This document shows, one piece after another, positions 1-10,095 of a stretch of 64,000 nucleotides of DNA (the stretch's first letter is position 1; the number at the start of each line of letters is the position of its first letter). Under the pieces are notes generated by a model that was not told the origin of the DNA, searched no databases, and was given only the letters and a program-made list of their open reading frames with translations. Where the stretch lies: contig JADGJC010000020.1 in assembly GCA_027596075.1 (NCBI GenBank), positions 62,001 through 126,000 of the forward strand, read 5' to 3'. Made by a program: the position numbers and the translations under genes. The DNA comes from Rhizophlyctis rosea (taxonomy: Eukaryota > Chytridiomycota > Chytridiomycetes > Rhizophlyctidales > Rhizophlyctidaceae).

Positions 1-1603
1 GACGCCACCCAAAAAGACACCAAATCCACCAAACAACAAAAAAAGCTCCAACCCACCCAATCAATCCTCATGCCCGAACCCTCCCTAACCGCAAAATCCA
101 CCCCCTTCCTCCTTAACAACCGCTTCCTAAACCTCACCCTCGCCGTACCCCGCACCGAAGCCACCCAACTAACCCAAGAAGGCAAACTCCGCCGCCGCGC
201 AGAAGATAAACGAAACCTCTACCTCATGCGCGAAGGTGTTATCTTCCCTGACTCGGAAGCCGCGAAGTCCCTTACACCCAATGAAATATCGAAACGCCAA
301 GCGAGCTATGCGGAGAGGAAGAGACTTTTGGCGACGAACCCGAATTTGTTTATGAGTCGGACTCGGTTGAGTGTGAGGAATTTGGGGTTGAAGGTTGATG
401 ATAGGGAGTTGAAGAAGGTTGGGCTTGTTGCTGTCAAGAGGTTTTGGGAGGAGGTTGGGAGGGGGGAGAGGGAGGGGCTTGAGGAGGAGGTTGTTGAGGA
501 GGAGAGGAAGGAGGGGAGGGGGGTTCCGGGGAAGGGGAGGAAGGTTAATGTTAAGCAGGTGGGTTGTTGTTGGGGTTTTGTTGTTACTGAGGTCCTTTTG
601 ATGTGGGGATTGTTGATTGATGCATCGCTGACACTGCTTTCATTTCTTGCATGTCACTCCTTGTCAGGCCAAAATCCTCCGCAGCAAAGACCGCATGGAC
701 GCCACCACGGGCCAACTCCGCTCCCTCGGATACGGTTTCATCGAGTTCAACTCACACGCGGACGCCTTGGCATGTCTGAGGTGGTTGAACAACAACGCTC
801 GCGTCTTCGCACCACAACCCTCCAAAGACAAGGACGCCGCTCCCGGTGCTGCTCCTGCTACGGACGGCGACGCGGAGGTACCGAAGGGCAAGCGTCCGAT
901 TGTGGAATTCGCGATTGAGAACCAGCTTGTTATAAAGAGACGGGAGGATCGGAGTAAGGGTGGGCCCAGGGAGAGTCAAGGGAAGGGGACGTTTGGAGGG
1001 AAGAGGAAGAGGGAGGAAGAGGGTGGTGAGGAGGAGGGTGGGGATAGGAAGAGGAAGAGTATTAGGGAGGTTTGGAAGGAGAGGGAGGCGAGGAAGAAGG
1101 AGAGGAAGGCGGAGAAGGAGGCGAAGGCTAAGAAGGGTGCGGAGGGAGGGAAGAAGGAGGGAGGGAAGAAGGAAGGAGGTAAGAAGGATGGTGGGTTCAA
1201 GAAAGATGTTGGAGCGAAGAAGGATGGCGGAATCAAAAAAGATGGTGGAGCGACGCAACAGGGAGGAAAGAAAGAGGTCCAAAAAGCCGGTGGGAAAAGA
1301 AAGCGGAACGACGACGACAACGCCAACACCAACACCTCCACGGACGTCACCGCCCAAAACAAATCAGAGAAACAAAAGAACCAAAAGTCTCCCGCGAAGG
1401 CACAACCCGCACCCAAACCCCAACAACAATCGCAACCTAAATTAAATGACGGGGAAGGGGAAGAGAAGAAGAAGAAAAAGAAGGGGAAGGGTGGGCAACA
1501 GAGTAAAGCTCAGCAGAGGGATGCGGCGGATGAGGAGAAGTTTTCGAGTTTGGTGAAGAAGTATAAGAAGGATTTGTTTAGTGGGGGTGGTGGGGGAGGG
1601 GAG
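1..1603 (+). CDS. NOP4: RBM28/Nop4-like RNA-binding protein, 3' part (5' end outside window)
   Basis: Nucleolar RNA-recognition-motif protein of large-subunit pre-rRNA processing (family knowledge). Exon 1 is open from base 1 to 558 and its start lies upstream of the window; exon 2 begins at 668 after a 109-nt GT-AG intron in phase 0 (559-667). Exon 1 holds the family stretch RNLYLMREGVI and the RNP2-like LSVRNLG; exon 2 supplies RNP1-like LGYGFIEF and VEFAIENQLV, so the last RRM is split by the intron. After the RRM comes a long Lys/Glu/Gly-rich tail with GGKKEGGKKE-type repeats, typical of nucleolar proteins. The C-terminal block SSLVKKYKKDLF matches the family's end, so the true stop probably lies in or just after the N gap at 1604; the frame beyond the gap is not protein-like. 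The assignment to RBM28/Nop4 is strong; the end coordinate is a lower bound. Confidence 0.88.
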
Positions 1604-2001
1604 NNNNNNNNNGTTTTTTGTATTTTTTTTGTTTTTGGTTTATTAATTATAATAGGTTTTTTTTTTGGGGGGGGGGTGGGGGTGGGGTTAAGTGTGGGGG
1701 TGGTGGTGGTGGGGAGGGGGGAGAGGAGATTAAGAGGTGGTTTTCGTGAGGGGGTTTATAAGGTGTGGAAGGAGGGGTCTTGTTGGGCGCTGTATTTCTT
1801 TATCTTTGATTGTAGATTATTAAATTATATGTAGCAAATGATTGACTCGACATCACAGCATTGTTATGGTTCGTGGAGTTGTTATCGAGTGTCCAGTAAA
1901 CGTGGTTTGACACCGATTCGGAAAGTGTTATCAGTTGGTCGGGAGTTTTTGATGATGAAACACAGGGTCAGGAACATCGTATCTCAACCTTTTTTCTTAT
2001 T
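1604..2001. other. Assembly gap plus T/G-rich low-complexity tail
   Basis: Nine Ns (1604-1612) are followed by runs of T and G (about 1613-1720). This lies at the expected 3' end of the RBM28-like gene. No further coding sequence is seen before the next gene. Confidence 0.8.
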
Positions 2002-2514
2002 TCAAACAGAACCACTGGCAACCAGTCCGTCGTATTCTGATTCCTTGTCGGCAAACCTATTGGTGGCATATGCATGCTCCCAGTCCCCAAATTTATCCAA
2101 ACCGTAGGCCCTATGCTCAGGGATATGTTCCACCACCAATGTACGAGGAGGTACGCTGGCTCTCCTCAACCCTTCCTCAAGTGTCAGTCCCATGCCTTTA
2201 CGATACGCCTCCACAAGATCAGCACCAAGGACGCGGTACCAGGGTCCCTCCAATGCCCACTTCAGTTTCGTCTGATCCTGAAAATCCAACGAAAAATGTT
2301 TGTGACCGTGCTGGAAGAGCCAGTTCCAGAAGTCCTCGCTGAACTTCATACTGCCACCCTGGCAGCAGAGCACGCGCTTTGTTTGGTGCGTGTCGACGGC
2401 TTTGTCGAGGGTTTGGAAGACTTGGTCGACGATGGATTGGGGGTCGCGGCCTTTGCGGAGGAGTTGAAGGGCAGCGGAGGTTAGGACGTGGTCGGTTAGG
2501 GTTGTTTCTGGCAT
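2002..2514 (-). CDS. Tandem family protein, copy 1 (intact, 170 aa)
   Basis: I do not recognise this family. The ORF is intact, starts at ATG 2514 and needs no intron. It is the first of five paralogues on the same strand (others near 3.5-4.2, 4.9-5.5, 6.2-6.7 and 9.6-10.1 kb). Shared features in order: N-terminal MPETTLTD and AALQLLRKG, PQSIVDQVFQTLDKA, a Lys-Arg pair before a variable loop, FSEDFWNWLF, KHFSLDFQDQ, a helix ending DLVEAYRKG, LEEGLRRAS and a late EHRAYGL. No signal peptide or membrane segment is seen; the protein looks soluble, small and helical. A box shared with the other copies lies about 370 bp upstream (2886-2915). Function unknown. Confidence 0.75.
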   Translation of the reverse strand: MPETTLTDHVLTSAALQLLRKGRDPQSIVDQVFQTLDKAVDTHQTKRVLCCQGGSMKFSEDFWNWLFQHGHKHFSLDFQDQTKLKWALEGPWYRVLGADLVEAYRKGMGLTLEEGLRRASVPPRTLVVEHIPEHRAYGLDKFGDWEHAYATNRFADKESEYDGLVASGSV

Positions 2515-2885
2515 GGTGTTGTTTCTGACCTACGGTTGTGGAGTGGAGGTTATGGATGGGGTGTATGTACGCCAGGCGTTCTGTGGAGAGTTACCTGTAT
2601 GAGGGTGCAAGCGTGGGAGGGGGGTTCAAACAAGAAAGTGATTTCGCTTCCTTTTGTGGATACCCGGCGCAGACGGATAGTTTTTATGTGTGTGTGGACA
2701 AGATGACGATGTACTACATTGTTATGGTGAAACTATCTTCACTCAAACCAGACTTTGCTGCCTGGAGATAGGTATAAAAGCGTGGGAAGTAGGAAGATAT
2801 GTACGTGGGAAAGGAGGGAAAGATACGAAAGTGGGGAAGCGGAACAAGGATGAGGAATGGGTAACGGGGACAGGGCCTCACCAGA

Positions 2886-2915
2886 AACGCGTTTGCATGC
2901 GCCACGGGTTTGCTG
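2886..2915. promoter_or_regulatory. Shared upstream box of the tandem family, site 1
   Basis: Contains ACGCGTTTGCATGCGCCACG followed by GGTTTGCTGCG. Near-identical sequence recurs upstream of the other family copies (4564, 5860, 6988, 10838). It lies 372 bp upstream of the copy 1 ATG. Function inferred only from position and conservation. Confidence 0.5.
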
Positions 2916-3463
2916 CGCAAAGTGTGCACCAGGTCCAGATGGGAGTTCCCACCTTCGCTGTTGAATAGCATTGCAATGACCTACCGACTTCCCTGACTTT
3001 CCCCTCGAAATTGACTGTAGGAAGTATCGAATATACGCCTCATAGCACAGTCATTTGGGCACATGCTTGGGGAGGTTTTGTTGTAGTTGCTTGGTTTGAA
3101 ATTACAAAAGAATCGAAAACGATTTGTTTGGCAGCCAATCTCAAATTCCTCAACAGAATCAACATCAACCGGTCAGGTGGCCCGGCAGGGGGTAGTAGGT
3201 GCGAAGTTTCAACCCAGGGAAGTTCGAACACTCAGCAGTTGACAAGGTGCCGACACGCACTGACACGCGCACGCTACTTGTCCGCTTGGTATGACTGTGG
3301 CATCGCCTCGGATCAGGTCCCAACCAAGAAATTTATTTACCTGAGCAAGATGTATGACCCCATTGCTTCAGCACTTGAACAGCCCCAAGTTTGAATAGGA
3401 TCAAATTACAATACATGTATACGGCTATGATACAGGTTTGACCGAACAATACGCACAAAATGA

Positions 3464-4173
3464 CTACTCCTCATAATCAGATCCCTCCTCCTCCATTTCA
3501 GAGTCAGAACTCTCCCCCTCCGTTTCCGAACTTTCCTCGCCATCCGTCCCCTTCCAACCATAACCATCCCTCCCCTTCCACTCATAATCATGCGTACCCC
3601 AACCATACTCCGACTCCCTATCATGGAAACCATTGATGAGAGTCCAATTCTCCCCCGAACAGCAATGTGAGTCTTCAATCCTATAATCCTAAACTCATCA
3701 ATCATCACCATTTCCATCTCACATCCATCCGCCGCAGCTTTCTCCAACCCCTCCTCAAATGTCACACCCAAGTCTTTGCTGTACAGATCCACCAAAGCAG
3801 CCGCCAGAACCCGTAAATCGCGGCAATCATGCAACTTCCCTTCCAACACTTCCATCGCTGTATACCATTCACCGAGGCCATGAGCGGTTTCATCAACTAG
3901 TTCTAAGAAGCGCTTTGTGCCTTCTTTGAGGACCCAGTCGAAGAACTCCTGATTGAACTTGAAGGTGCCGCGGCGGGCGAAGAGGATTGGTTTTGTGTGG
4001 GATGTGCCGCGGGGGTGGAGGGCGTCTTTCATGGTGTTGAAGACGATGTCGAGGATGCGTTGGGGTCGGTATTGGTGTGAAGGTCTGTATTTCTGTAGGC
4101 CGCGGCGAAGGAGTTGGAGGGTGGCGTCGACGAGGATATGCTCGGCGGGGTCTTGGGGAACTTGCATTTCCAT
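3464..4173 (-). pseudogene. Tandem family protein, copy 2 (frame break near 3680)
   Basis: The family start is ATG 4173 (MEMQVPQDPAEHIL), giving LQLLRRG, ILDIVFNTMKDAL, FNQEFFDWVLKEG, a longer middle section and VTFEEGLEKAA. Around 3676-3690 the frame must change to reach the expected C-terminal end: a different frame then reads ESEYGWG and an acidic Glu/Ser/Asp-rich tail ending at TAG 3464-3466, matching the ESEYDG end of copy 1. No GT-AG intron of reasonable length fixes the phase, so a 1- or 2-nt indel (mutation or assembly error) is the simplest reading. The acidic C-tail is longer than in other copies. If the break is a sequencing error this is an intact divergent paralogue of about 235 residues. 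Confidence 0.55.
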
Positions 4174-4563
4174 CCTCCTACGGATGGCACGTACTCTTCG
4201 CTTGGGGAAATGTTGTTTGCGGGGATATTTGGGTCGATGTTTTCGCTTGTCTGCATTTTGAGGTGCGCGAAAAGGGGTGGATGTTGTGAGTGGCAGAAAA
4301 TAATGAAGTTCTGGCAGTAGATACCAGAGCAGATGAATAGCGTCTGTCGAGTCAGTCAATAATGGTGGATCACGCTGTTTTTGGTGATCAGGACACCCAC
4401 TTCTATCAGATTTTGCTGATTGAGATGTGGGTAACAAGCATGGAAAGGAGAGACAAAAGCGTGGGTGGGAACGCGCAGGACGGCACGAGGGAGGAACAAG
4501 CAATGGGAAGAGCCTTTCAAACACGGCAAGCCAAGCACCAAGCAGCCGAGCTGTAGCTGAAGG

Positions 4564-4594
4564 AACGCGTTTCATGCGCCACGGGTCTGCTGCG
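4564..4594. promoter_or_regulatory. Shared upstream box of the tandem family, site 2
   Basis: Reads AACGCGTTTCATGCGCCACG then GGTCTGCTGCG, 391 bp upstream of the copy 2 ATG. Beyond the box, a short similarity to site 1 continues (AGCAATGACCCACCAACTT versus GCAATGACCTACCGACTT), so the duplicated unit includes upstream DNA. Confidence 0.5.
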
Positions 4595-4924
4595 AGCATT
4601 ATGCAAGGGCTAAGGGTTCACATTCGCTTTTCCGACCAGCAATGACCCACCAACTTGTTTTCCAATATCTTAGAAGTATCAAGCCATTATTATAAGCTTA
4701 CAATCCTCGTAGCAATGGCAGCGGCGCTCACAACAAACACATCCGATCATTCGGTGCAGCACTGTGGATGATGTCGGCTTTCGCATGTCGTGATTGGGCG
4801 TGGTGGGCCATTCAGTGATACATCGCCCATGTGCTGAGCTCCGACATTGGTCCATCCCAGTCCAGTGTTGTGTCTTTCTCACAATGTAGGAATGCTTCAA
4901 TCAACAGTGCTCAACAGCCACGAA

Positions 4925-5522
4925 TTATTTTCCAGCAGATTTTGGAAAGGAAGTCCTCACTCTTTTGAGATGATAGTTCCCCTTCGGTTTCAATTCCGCC
5001 AAGAATCCAGGAGTACAATTCCTAACCGAAACCTCCTTGACCGCTGAAAATTTCCTAACTACCTCAATACCCTCATCCCCATCATAATCAGAACGCACAT
5101 ACTCCCGATGCGCAGGAACCTCCTCAAACTCCAACACCCCCTGACTAGCTTCCCTCAACCCCTCTTCAAAACTCATCCCAGTGTCCTTACAATACCCCTC
5201 CACCAATTTACAACAAAGTTCCCTATTCAGCATGACCTTCCATTCAGCATAAGCAGAATTGGTGCCAAAGTCCAGCGAGCAAATGCTTTGATCCGTTCCA
5301 CCGCATCCAGCATTTGAAATCATTACTGAAGTGGTATGTCGCACCGAATCCTGGCTTGAAGACCACGCGCTTGGTCTCCTGTTTGTCTAGAACTCCATCG
5401 AGGGTGTCAAAGACGTGATCTACGATGGATTGGGGCTGGTGTCCGGCGCGAAGAAGGTCGAGGGCTGCTGTTGAGCATGTCTCGTGGGAGGGTGTGAGGG
5501 GTTTGGGAATTGGTGGTTTCAT
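4925..5522 (-). pseudogene. Tandem family protein, copy 3 (single frameshift near 5283)
   Basis: ATG 5522 opens MKPPIPKPLTPSHET and continues through AALDLLRAG, PQSIVDHVFDTLDG, KRVVFKPG and FSNDFKCWMRWNGSKH. Right after GSKH the frame is lost; one base removed from the run at about 5283 restores CSLDFGTNSAY, LVEGYCKDTGMSFEEGL, SQGVLEFEEVPAHREY and the C-terminus ending at 4925. Both halves align well with copy 4, so only one indel separates it from an intact gene. The C-terminus is longer than in copy 4. Recent inactivation or an assembly error are both possible. Confidence 0.6.
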
Positions 5523-5859
5523 CTGTCATTCACACAGCCGAGAGTTCAAGAAGGAATAAATGGTTGGATACTTTGTTGCATACAAGTGACAGAGTGATTG
5601 GAGCAACGTCTACCGACCTGTTCATGCTCGTGATTGCAGGCAGTGAGGGACAGCTTAGACGTTCCAATTTTTGATTGTTGGATTGAGGTAATGACTTTCG
5701 GCACATGTTTATTGGAACGTCCTATACGCGCTATAGTCCCCAGCCGTGACATAATGTGCGTACAGATTGGTAAACTTGTAAAAGTGTAGCGCAATTTGAA
5801 AGACGCAAAATTGCGGTAAGCAACAGAAACAAGGTTGGATTGACCCAGGTCAGGGAAGG

Positions 5860-5890
5860 TGCTCCGTACGCCACGGGTCTCCCACAGCCT
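5860..5890. promoter_or_regulatory. Shared upstream box of the tandem family, site 3
   Basis: Reads GTGCTCCGTACGCCACGGGT then CTCCCACAGCC, 338 bp upstream of the copy 3 ATG. The core CGCCACGGGT is identical to sites 1, 2 and 5. Confidence 0.45.
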
Positions 5891-6206
5891 GGTGCAGAGA
5901 CATCCCGTTTACGTACAAACATTTTTCTGCAACTGATTGCACTTTCTCGCCTCTGGTACCCAGACCATGGAAAGGCCGTCAAATAGTAGGTATGTATGGT
6001 TCATCTGCTTGCTATATCCTCACACCTTCGTGCCATTCGTAACTTATATATTTTGAGACATATGCGATGGTTAGGTTACCAGCACCACTTAACACCCCCT
6101 GTGCAGAATTATCAAAGCTAACATTTTAGCTTGGGGATGAGCCACCTTGAGTCAATGAAAGGGTTTCTGAGTTCAATGAAATTCAAACAAAAAGTGTCCA
6201 GCGTCG

Positions 6207-6680
6207 CTAACCTTCCTTGATTTTGGCAAACCTCGTAGCCACCCCGACACTCTCACTTCCATCATATTCATGGATGATGGAATCCCGATGAGCGGGCACG
6301 GATTTGACCTTCAGCACCCCCTGACTGATGCTACTTAACGCGTCCTCAAAGGTTATTCCCTTGTCTCTGGCATACCCATCCACCAAGACTTCCATGAGCT
6401 CACGGTTATCCATGAGATCATACTGAATATCCTCATCCTCGAATTCCAACCAGTCCGAGTATTTTGGGTGGTGTTTGCGCATCCAGGCCTTGAAGTCTTG
6501 GCTGAACTCATAGGACTTCCATCCTGGGTGGTATACTACCCGTTTTGCTTGGTGCGTGTCGAGGGCTTTGTCAAGGGTTGCGAAGACGTGGTCGACGATG
6601 GATTGGGGTTGGCATCCGTTGCGGAGGAGTTGGAGGGCGGCAGAGGAGAGGATTTCGTCAGTGAGGGTGGTTTCTGGCAT
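6207..6680 (-). CDS. Tandem family protein, copy 4 (intact, 157 aa)
   Basis: Intact single-exon ORF from ATG 6680. It has the cleanest family pattern: MPETTLTDEILSSAALQLL, PQSIVDHVFATLDKALD, AKRVVYHPG, FSQDFKAWMRKH, a Glu/Asp-rich stretch, ELMEVLVDGYARDKGITF, SQGVLKVKSVPAHRD and YDGSESVGVATRFA. Its first 19 residues nearly equal those of copy 1, suggesting recent duplication or conversion of the 5' part. The conserved VPAHR, YDG and ATRFA motifs are shared with copies 1 and 3. No known domain recognised; no membrane segment or secretion signal. Family function unknown. Confidence 0.75.
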   Translation of the reverse strand: MPETTLTDEILSSAALQLLRNGCQPQSIVDHVFATLDKALDTHQAKRVVYHPGWKSYEFSQDFKAWMRKHHPKYSDWLEFEDEDIQYDLMDNRELMEVLVDGYARDKGITFEDALSSISQGVLKVKSVPAHRDSIIHEYDGSESVGVATRFAKIKEG

Positions 6681-6987
6681 TGTTAGTTCTACCTGTAAGT
6701 TGGCGAACGAGACGTCAGCAAAGTATCATCGAAGGTGTTTTTGTCATACAGGGTGTTTGCGTAACCCCTGCCTACCTGCTTATGAGGGCGTTATGGGAGA
6801 CTGGCTGTTGCTGGTATTGGTTATCGATAGGAGCGAGCCGGTGCAGTATGGGTGTATTGATGAAAGCAAAGGAGTAGTGCGGAATTTGGTTTTATTGTCT
6901 TCACAATGGAGGGCGAAAGGTCGATTAGGGTGGGAAAAGGGTGGAGAAAGAGAAGCGCAGCAAACAGGTTGGGTGAGGTGGGGCGGG

Positions 6988-7011
6988 CTGGCACAGGAGG
7001 GTCTGCTGCGG
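6988..7011. promoter_or_regulatory. Degenerate upstream box of the tandem family, site 4
   Basis: Contains GGGTCTGCTGCGG, identical to the 3' half of site 2, preceded by a diverged CTGGCACAGGA. It lies about 310 bp upstream of the copy 4 ATG. Weaker than the other sites. Confidence 0.3.
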
Positions 7012-7335
7012 AAATTGGACATGGACTTCCCCGCCATGACGTACCATCCTTCCATTTTGTTGTCATATGATGTTGATGGCACCAAGACAGGATATTTGAG
7101 TATTCGCAGCAACACCATGCTATCTCACATGTCCATATCACCGAAAGTCAGAATTCATATAATAAATATAGTCGCTGGCGCTTCAGTAATGTTTCGGCGA
7201 TGTGCACCAACTGGTATATACATGAAAACACTTTGCCTTCACGCATTTACTCACAAATATTAGCACATATTACACGAATCAACTGTATGGCATTGAAGGT
7301 AGTCTATTGAAAACCTCCTACATACCCTCCACTCG

Positions 7336-8931
7336 TCAAATCTGCCCAACATCCATCACCCTCAGTCCCCGCCCAGGTGGTCCTCCGACCCAGCTCATAT
7401 CACTATATGGACGTATCTCCAACGAGAACTTCGTGTCTGAAATGTTGCCATGAGGAACAGTGATGAGCAGCAGACGTGTTCCTCTAACGCCTTGGTACTG
7501 AGGACCAGCCAGGACGATGAGGTCAAATTCCGTAGCAGGCGTGGATGGCGAGTAATCAACGTCCGAGTGCGGTGTTGGAAGGACAACCATCGTGGTATAC
7601 TTCCAATAGTCCCCGTAATCTGCTTCCCAACCGTCCGCATGCACAATCCCAACCCCATCCTGGTGATGTGGCAGAACCCCAACCACATGGCCAGAGGCCG
7701 GGTCTACTATGACAACACTAACATAAAATAGAGTATCATAAAGCTTTGCTCCCTGCCATCCATCCATTATCCTCCCTGATGCTTCGAGATAGTATGTCAC
7801 TGCGGCGACGTAGATGTGGGTTCCGTTCGATCCGATGAAGTTGGAGTCGGGGTTTTGGCGCTGAAGAAACTTGTGGGGAGAACGTAAATTTGAGGTATCG
7901 GGATCGATGTTGAGAGACCAGAGATGGGTACCCTGGAGAGAGTACTGGGTCAGTGTTAAGGGTGGATAGGGGAAATGTTGCTCTCCCTTGAGATAGATGA
8001 CGGTAAAGGTGCCATTTGTTGCAGGAGTTCCTTGGGCGACCAAGTGGGTAAGGCTGATGGGCTTGTTGAATTCCATGAGGACGCGTGAGCTCGGCCTTGG
8101 CATCAATGCTAAGTCAACACCTATCAATCTACTGCCACCGCTCACAATGGGACAAAGTAGCAAGAGGTAATGCGGTTCCGTAAATTGAGACCACGTTGGA
8201 TTTGGACAATCGTGGGATGACCACCCCTCCGAATTCTCGTCATAGTGGCCTCCTCCTCTTGGCCTGATATGATAGAGGCTTGTGTAGACTCTTTGGATGT
8301 CCTCAATGATGGTGAACTCATTGTATCCCGGGCATGTCACGTTCTGATTGGAAGACAATAGTGAGAACATGATCCACTGCCCCTTGTTGCCAGGATCATC
8401 ACGCACCTTTGTGTAGAACTGAGTGGCTACGGAAGGCACGCTAATATACCGTCGATTGGCATCCACATTCCATTTGTGCTCCAGTGACCCCTTGGTAGCT
8501 ACAAAAAACCTACGAATTCCGTCTTTCTCGATATCATGGTGCCGTCCATAACCGTAAAGATGGCGTTCGCATTCCGCGTTCGGGTTCAGTAACTGTGGGT
8601 TGGATGACGGTTGCGCCAGACGAATGTAATTGCGAGTGAGCCATTGGTGAATGTAAGATTGATCGCCGGTTCCAGGGGTATTGAAAATGGGGATGGGAAG
8701 TAGAGAAGGTAGGGTGGTCGAGAGCAGTATGAGAGTTATGAAAGCGATGATGGAGTTCCTTGCCACATGTCTGATCTGCCGCTTTGGTGGTAAAATCGAA
8801 GGGTGCTCTTTCCAATAGCACCAATTCTTCGGGGCTTCTAACGGCTGCTTATGGTCAGGCAACAGCATCGATGGTTTGATGGTTGGCAAACTGCTAATAT
8901 CGGATGTTGGAACAGGGGCTTGCACCAACAT
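7336..8931 (-). CDS. Type II membrane protein with large extracytosolic domain (unknown function, 531 aa)
   Basis: One long exon. The open frame reaches upstream to 8994 without an ATG, so I place the start at ATG 8931 (MLVQAPVPTSDIS). A single hydrophobic segment at about residues 59-82 (IIAFITLILLSTTLPSLLPI) preceded by Arg/His/Lys residues suggests a signal anchor with a short cytosolic tail. The remaining ~450 residues carry several N-x-S/T sequons (NVTCPG, NGTFTV, NGTHIY, NISDTK) and repeated beta-rich Trp/Tyr/Gly segments such as YNEFTIIEDIQRVYTSLY and GTHIYVAAVTYYLEASG, compatible with a beta-propeller-like lumenal domain, which is inference. No catalytic motif recognised. It sits inside the tandem array between copies 4 and 5 on the same strand but is unrelated in sequence. 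An additional upstream exon cannot be excluded. Confidence 0.7.
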   Translation of the reverse strand: MLVQAPVPTSDISSLPTIKPSMLLPDHKQPLEAPKNWCYWKEHPSILPPKRQIRHVARNSIIAFITLILLSTTLPSLLPIPIFNTPGTGDQSYIHQWLTRNYIRLAQPSSNPQLLNPNAECERHLYGYGRHHDIEKDGIRRFFVATKGSLEHKWNVDANRRYISVPSVATQFYTKVRDDPGNKGQWIMFSLLSSNQNVTCPGYNEFTIIEDIQRVYTSLYHIRPRGGGHYDENSEGWSSHDCPNPTWSQFTEPHYLLLLCPIVSGGSRLIGVDLALMPRPSSRVLMEFNKPISLTHLVAQGTPATNGTFTVIYLKGEQHFPYPPLTLTQYSLQGTHLWSLNIDPDTSNLRSPHKFLQRQNPDSNFIGSNGTHIYVAAVTYYLEASGRIMDGWQGAKLYDTLFYVSVVIVDPASGHVVGVLPHHQDGVGIVHADGWEADYGDYWKYTTMVVLPTPHSDVDYSPSTPATEFDLIVLAGPQYQGVRGTRLLLITVPHGNISDTKFSLEIRPYSDMSWVGGPPGRGLRVMDVGQI

Positions 8932-9559
8932 TGCCAATATATGAAGTTCTGCTTGGCACTGGGGTGACGCGCGCAAGCATCTTGAAATGCACAATATGTG
9001 TCATTTGCGGATCGAAAGTCGGTCATTTTTGGAGATGCCAATGCCATGCAATGCAGGCCATGCACCGTGCGCACGTTTCCACGGTTTTATGATGCCCAAC
9101 ATTCCCACCAAGTCGCGGTATCCGATTCCCCGAATCGTCGGACCTCTCCGTCCCAGGACCTGCACGTGCGAGTGTGCCACTCAAAACCAACTTAACCAAG
9201 TCTCCAAGTCAACCGCACGGTGAAGCGTCTTTTTGACCTCACTACAGTACTGTAGTGGTGATGTTTGGAGCATCTTTCGTTGGTGTGTTTTGGCCGATGG
9301 GCAAGGAGCTGAATGGAGAAATCAACTCATGGTTTCGATACCTTTGCCATTGTTGTCATCATCCCATTCAATGGCATCAAAAGTTTGCCATCAATCCCAT
9401 GCTGAGCCAGTTCCATACTTGCTGTAGAATGGAGTTTGGGAGTTTTTACACATAGTCGGTAAACAGGTATGGACGTAACATGACGAAAAGCAATAATAGC
9501 GATGAATATGTTACATCTGAATTCACGCCATCACATGGAGAAATTTCGTACCTTCTCAC
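8932..9559. other. Intergenic region
   Basis: No supportable gene. Short open stretches here lack splice signals or family features. Confidence 0.6.
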
Positions 9560-10095
9560 CCCTTCCTGAGTTTCCTGGTCAACCATTGCCCCGCAGCTCT
9601 GACCTGATTTAGTAGGGGTCCTTCTCGGCAAACTCTCAGTAATGGACAACCACTCCTTCCCCAACCCTTTTTCAATCTTGTAGCCCCTATGCGCCGGTAT
9701 CTCCTCATACCACAAATCGTGTTGCCCTCCCGCCCTCCACAGCAATTTCATCCAAGTTGATTCCCTTATCTTTGCGGAAGGCCTCGACCAATTCGGCACA
9801 AAGTACACGATGCCACCACTCACCTTCCAAAACCCTCTTCTTCTTCTCGGTGTCCTGACAATCCAGCGAACAGTGTTTGGACCCGTTTTGTCTAAGGCAC
9901 TCGTCAAACTTGTCACTAAGGCCGAAGCCGCTCCATTCCTGGGCGACGAGAAGTTTTTTCGTTTGCGGTGTTTTGGCAACTTCGCCAAGAATTGTGAAGG
10001 CTTGATCCAATAATGGACTGGGGCTTCTCTCCGTTGTGGAAGAGCTAGAGGAGAGCGGATTTGAAGACCACATGTGTGAGGGTGGCTCGCGACAT
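9560..10095 (-). pseudogene. Tandem family protein, copy 5 (several disruptions)
   Basis: The family start is still visible at ATG 10095 (MSRATLTHVV), followed in frame by KSALL, a stop codon and LFHNGEKPQSII. The frame then shifts to LLDQAFTILGEVAKTPQTKK, NGSKHCSLDCQDTEKKK and CAELVEAFRKDKGINLDE, and shifts again to YEEIPAHRGYKIEKGLG. At least one stop and two frameshifts separate the pieces, so this copy is dead. It is the most diverged member. Its upstream box is farther away (about 740 bp). Confidence 0.65.

Noticed and set aside
960..1445. Long Arg-rich and other open frames overlapping the RBM28-like tail
   Set aside because: They are frame shadows of purine-rich coding sequence with no domain of their own.
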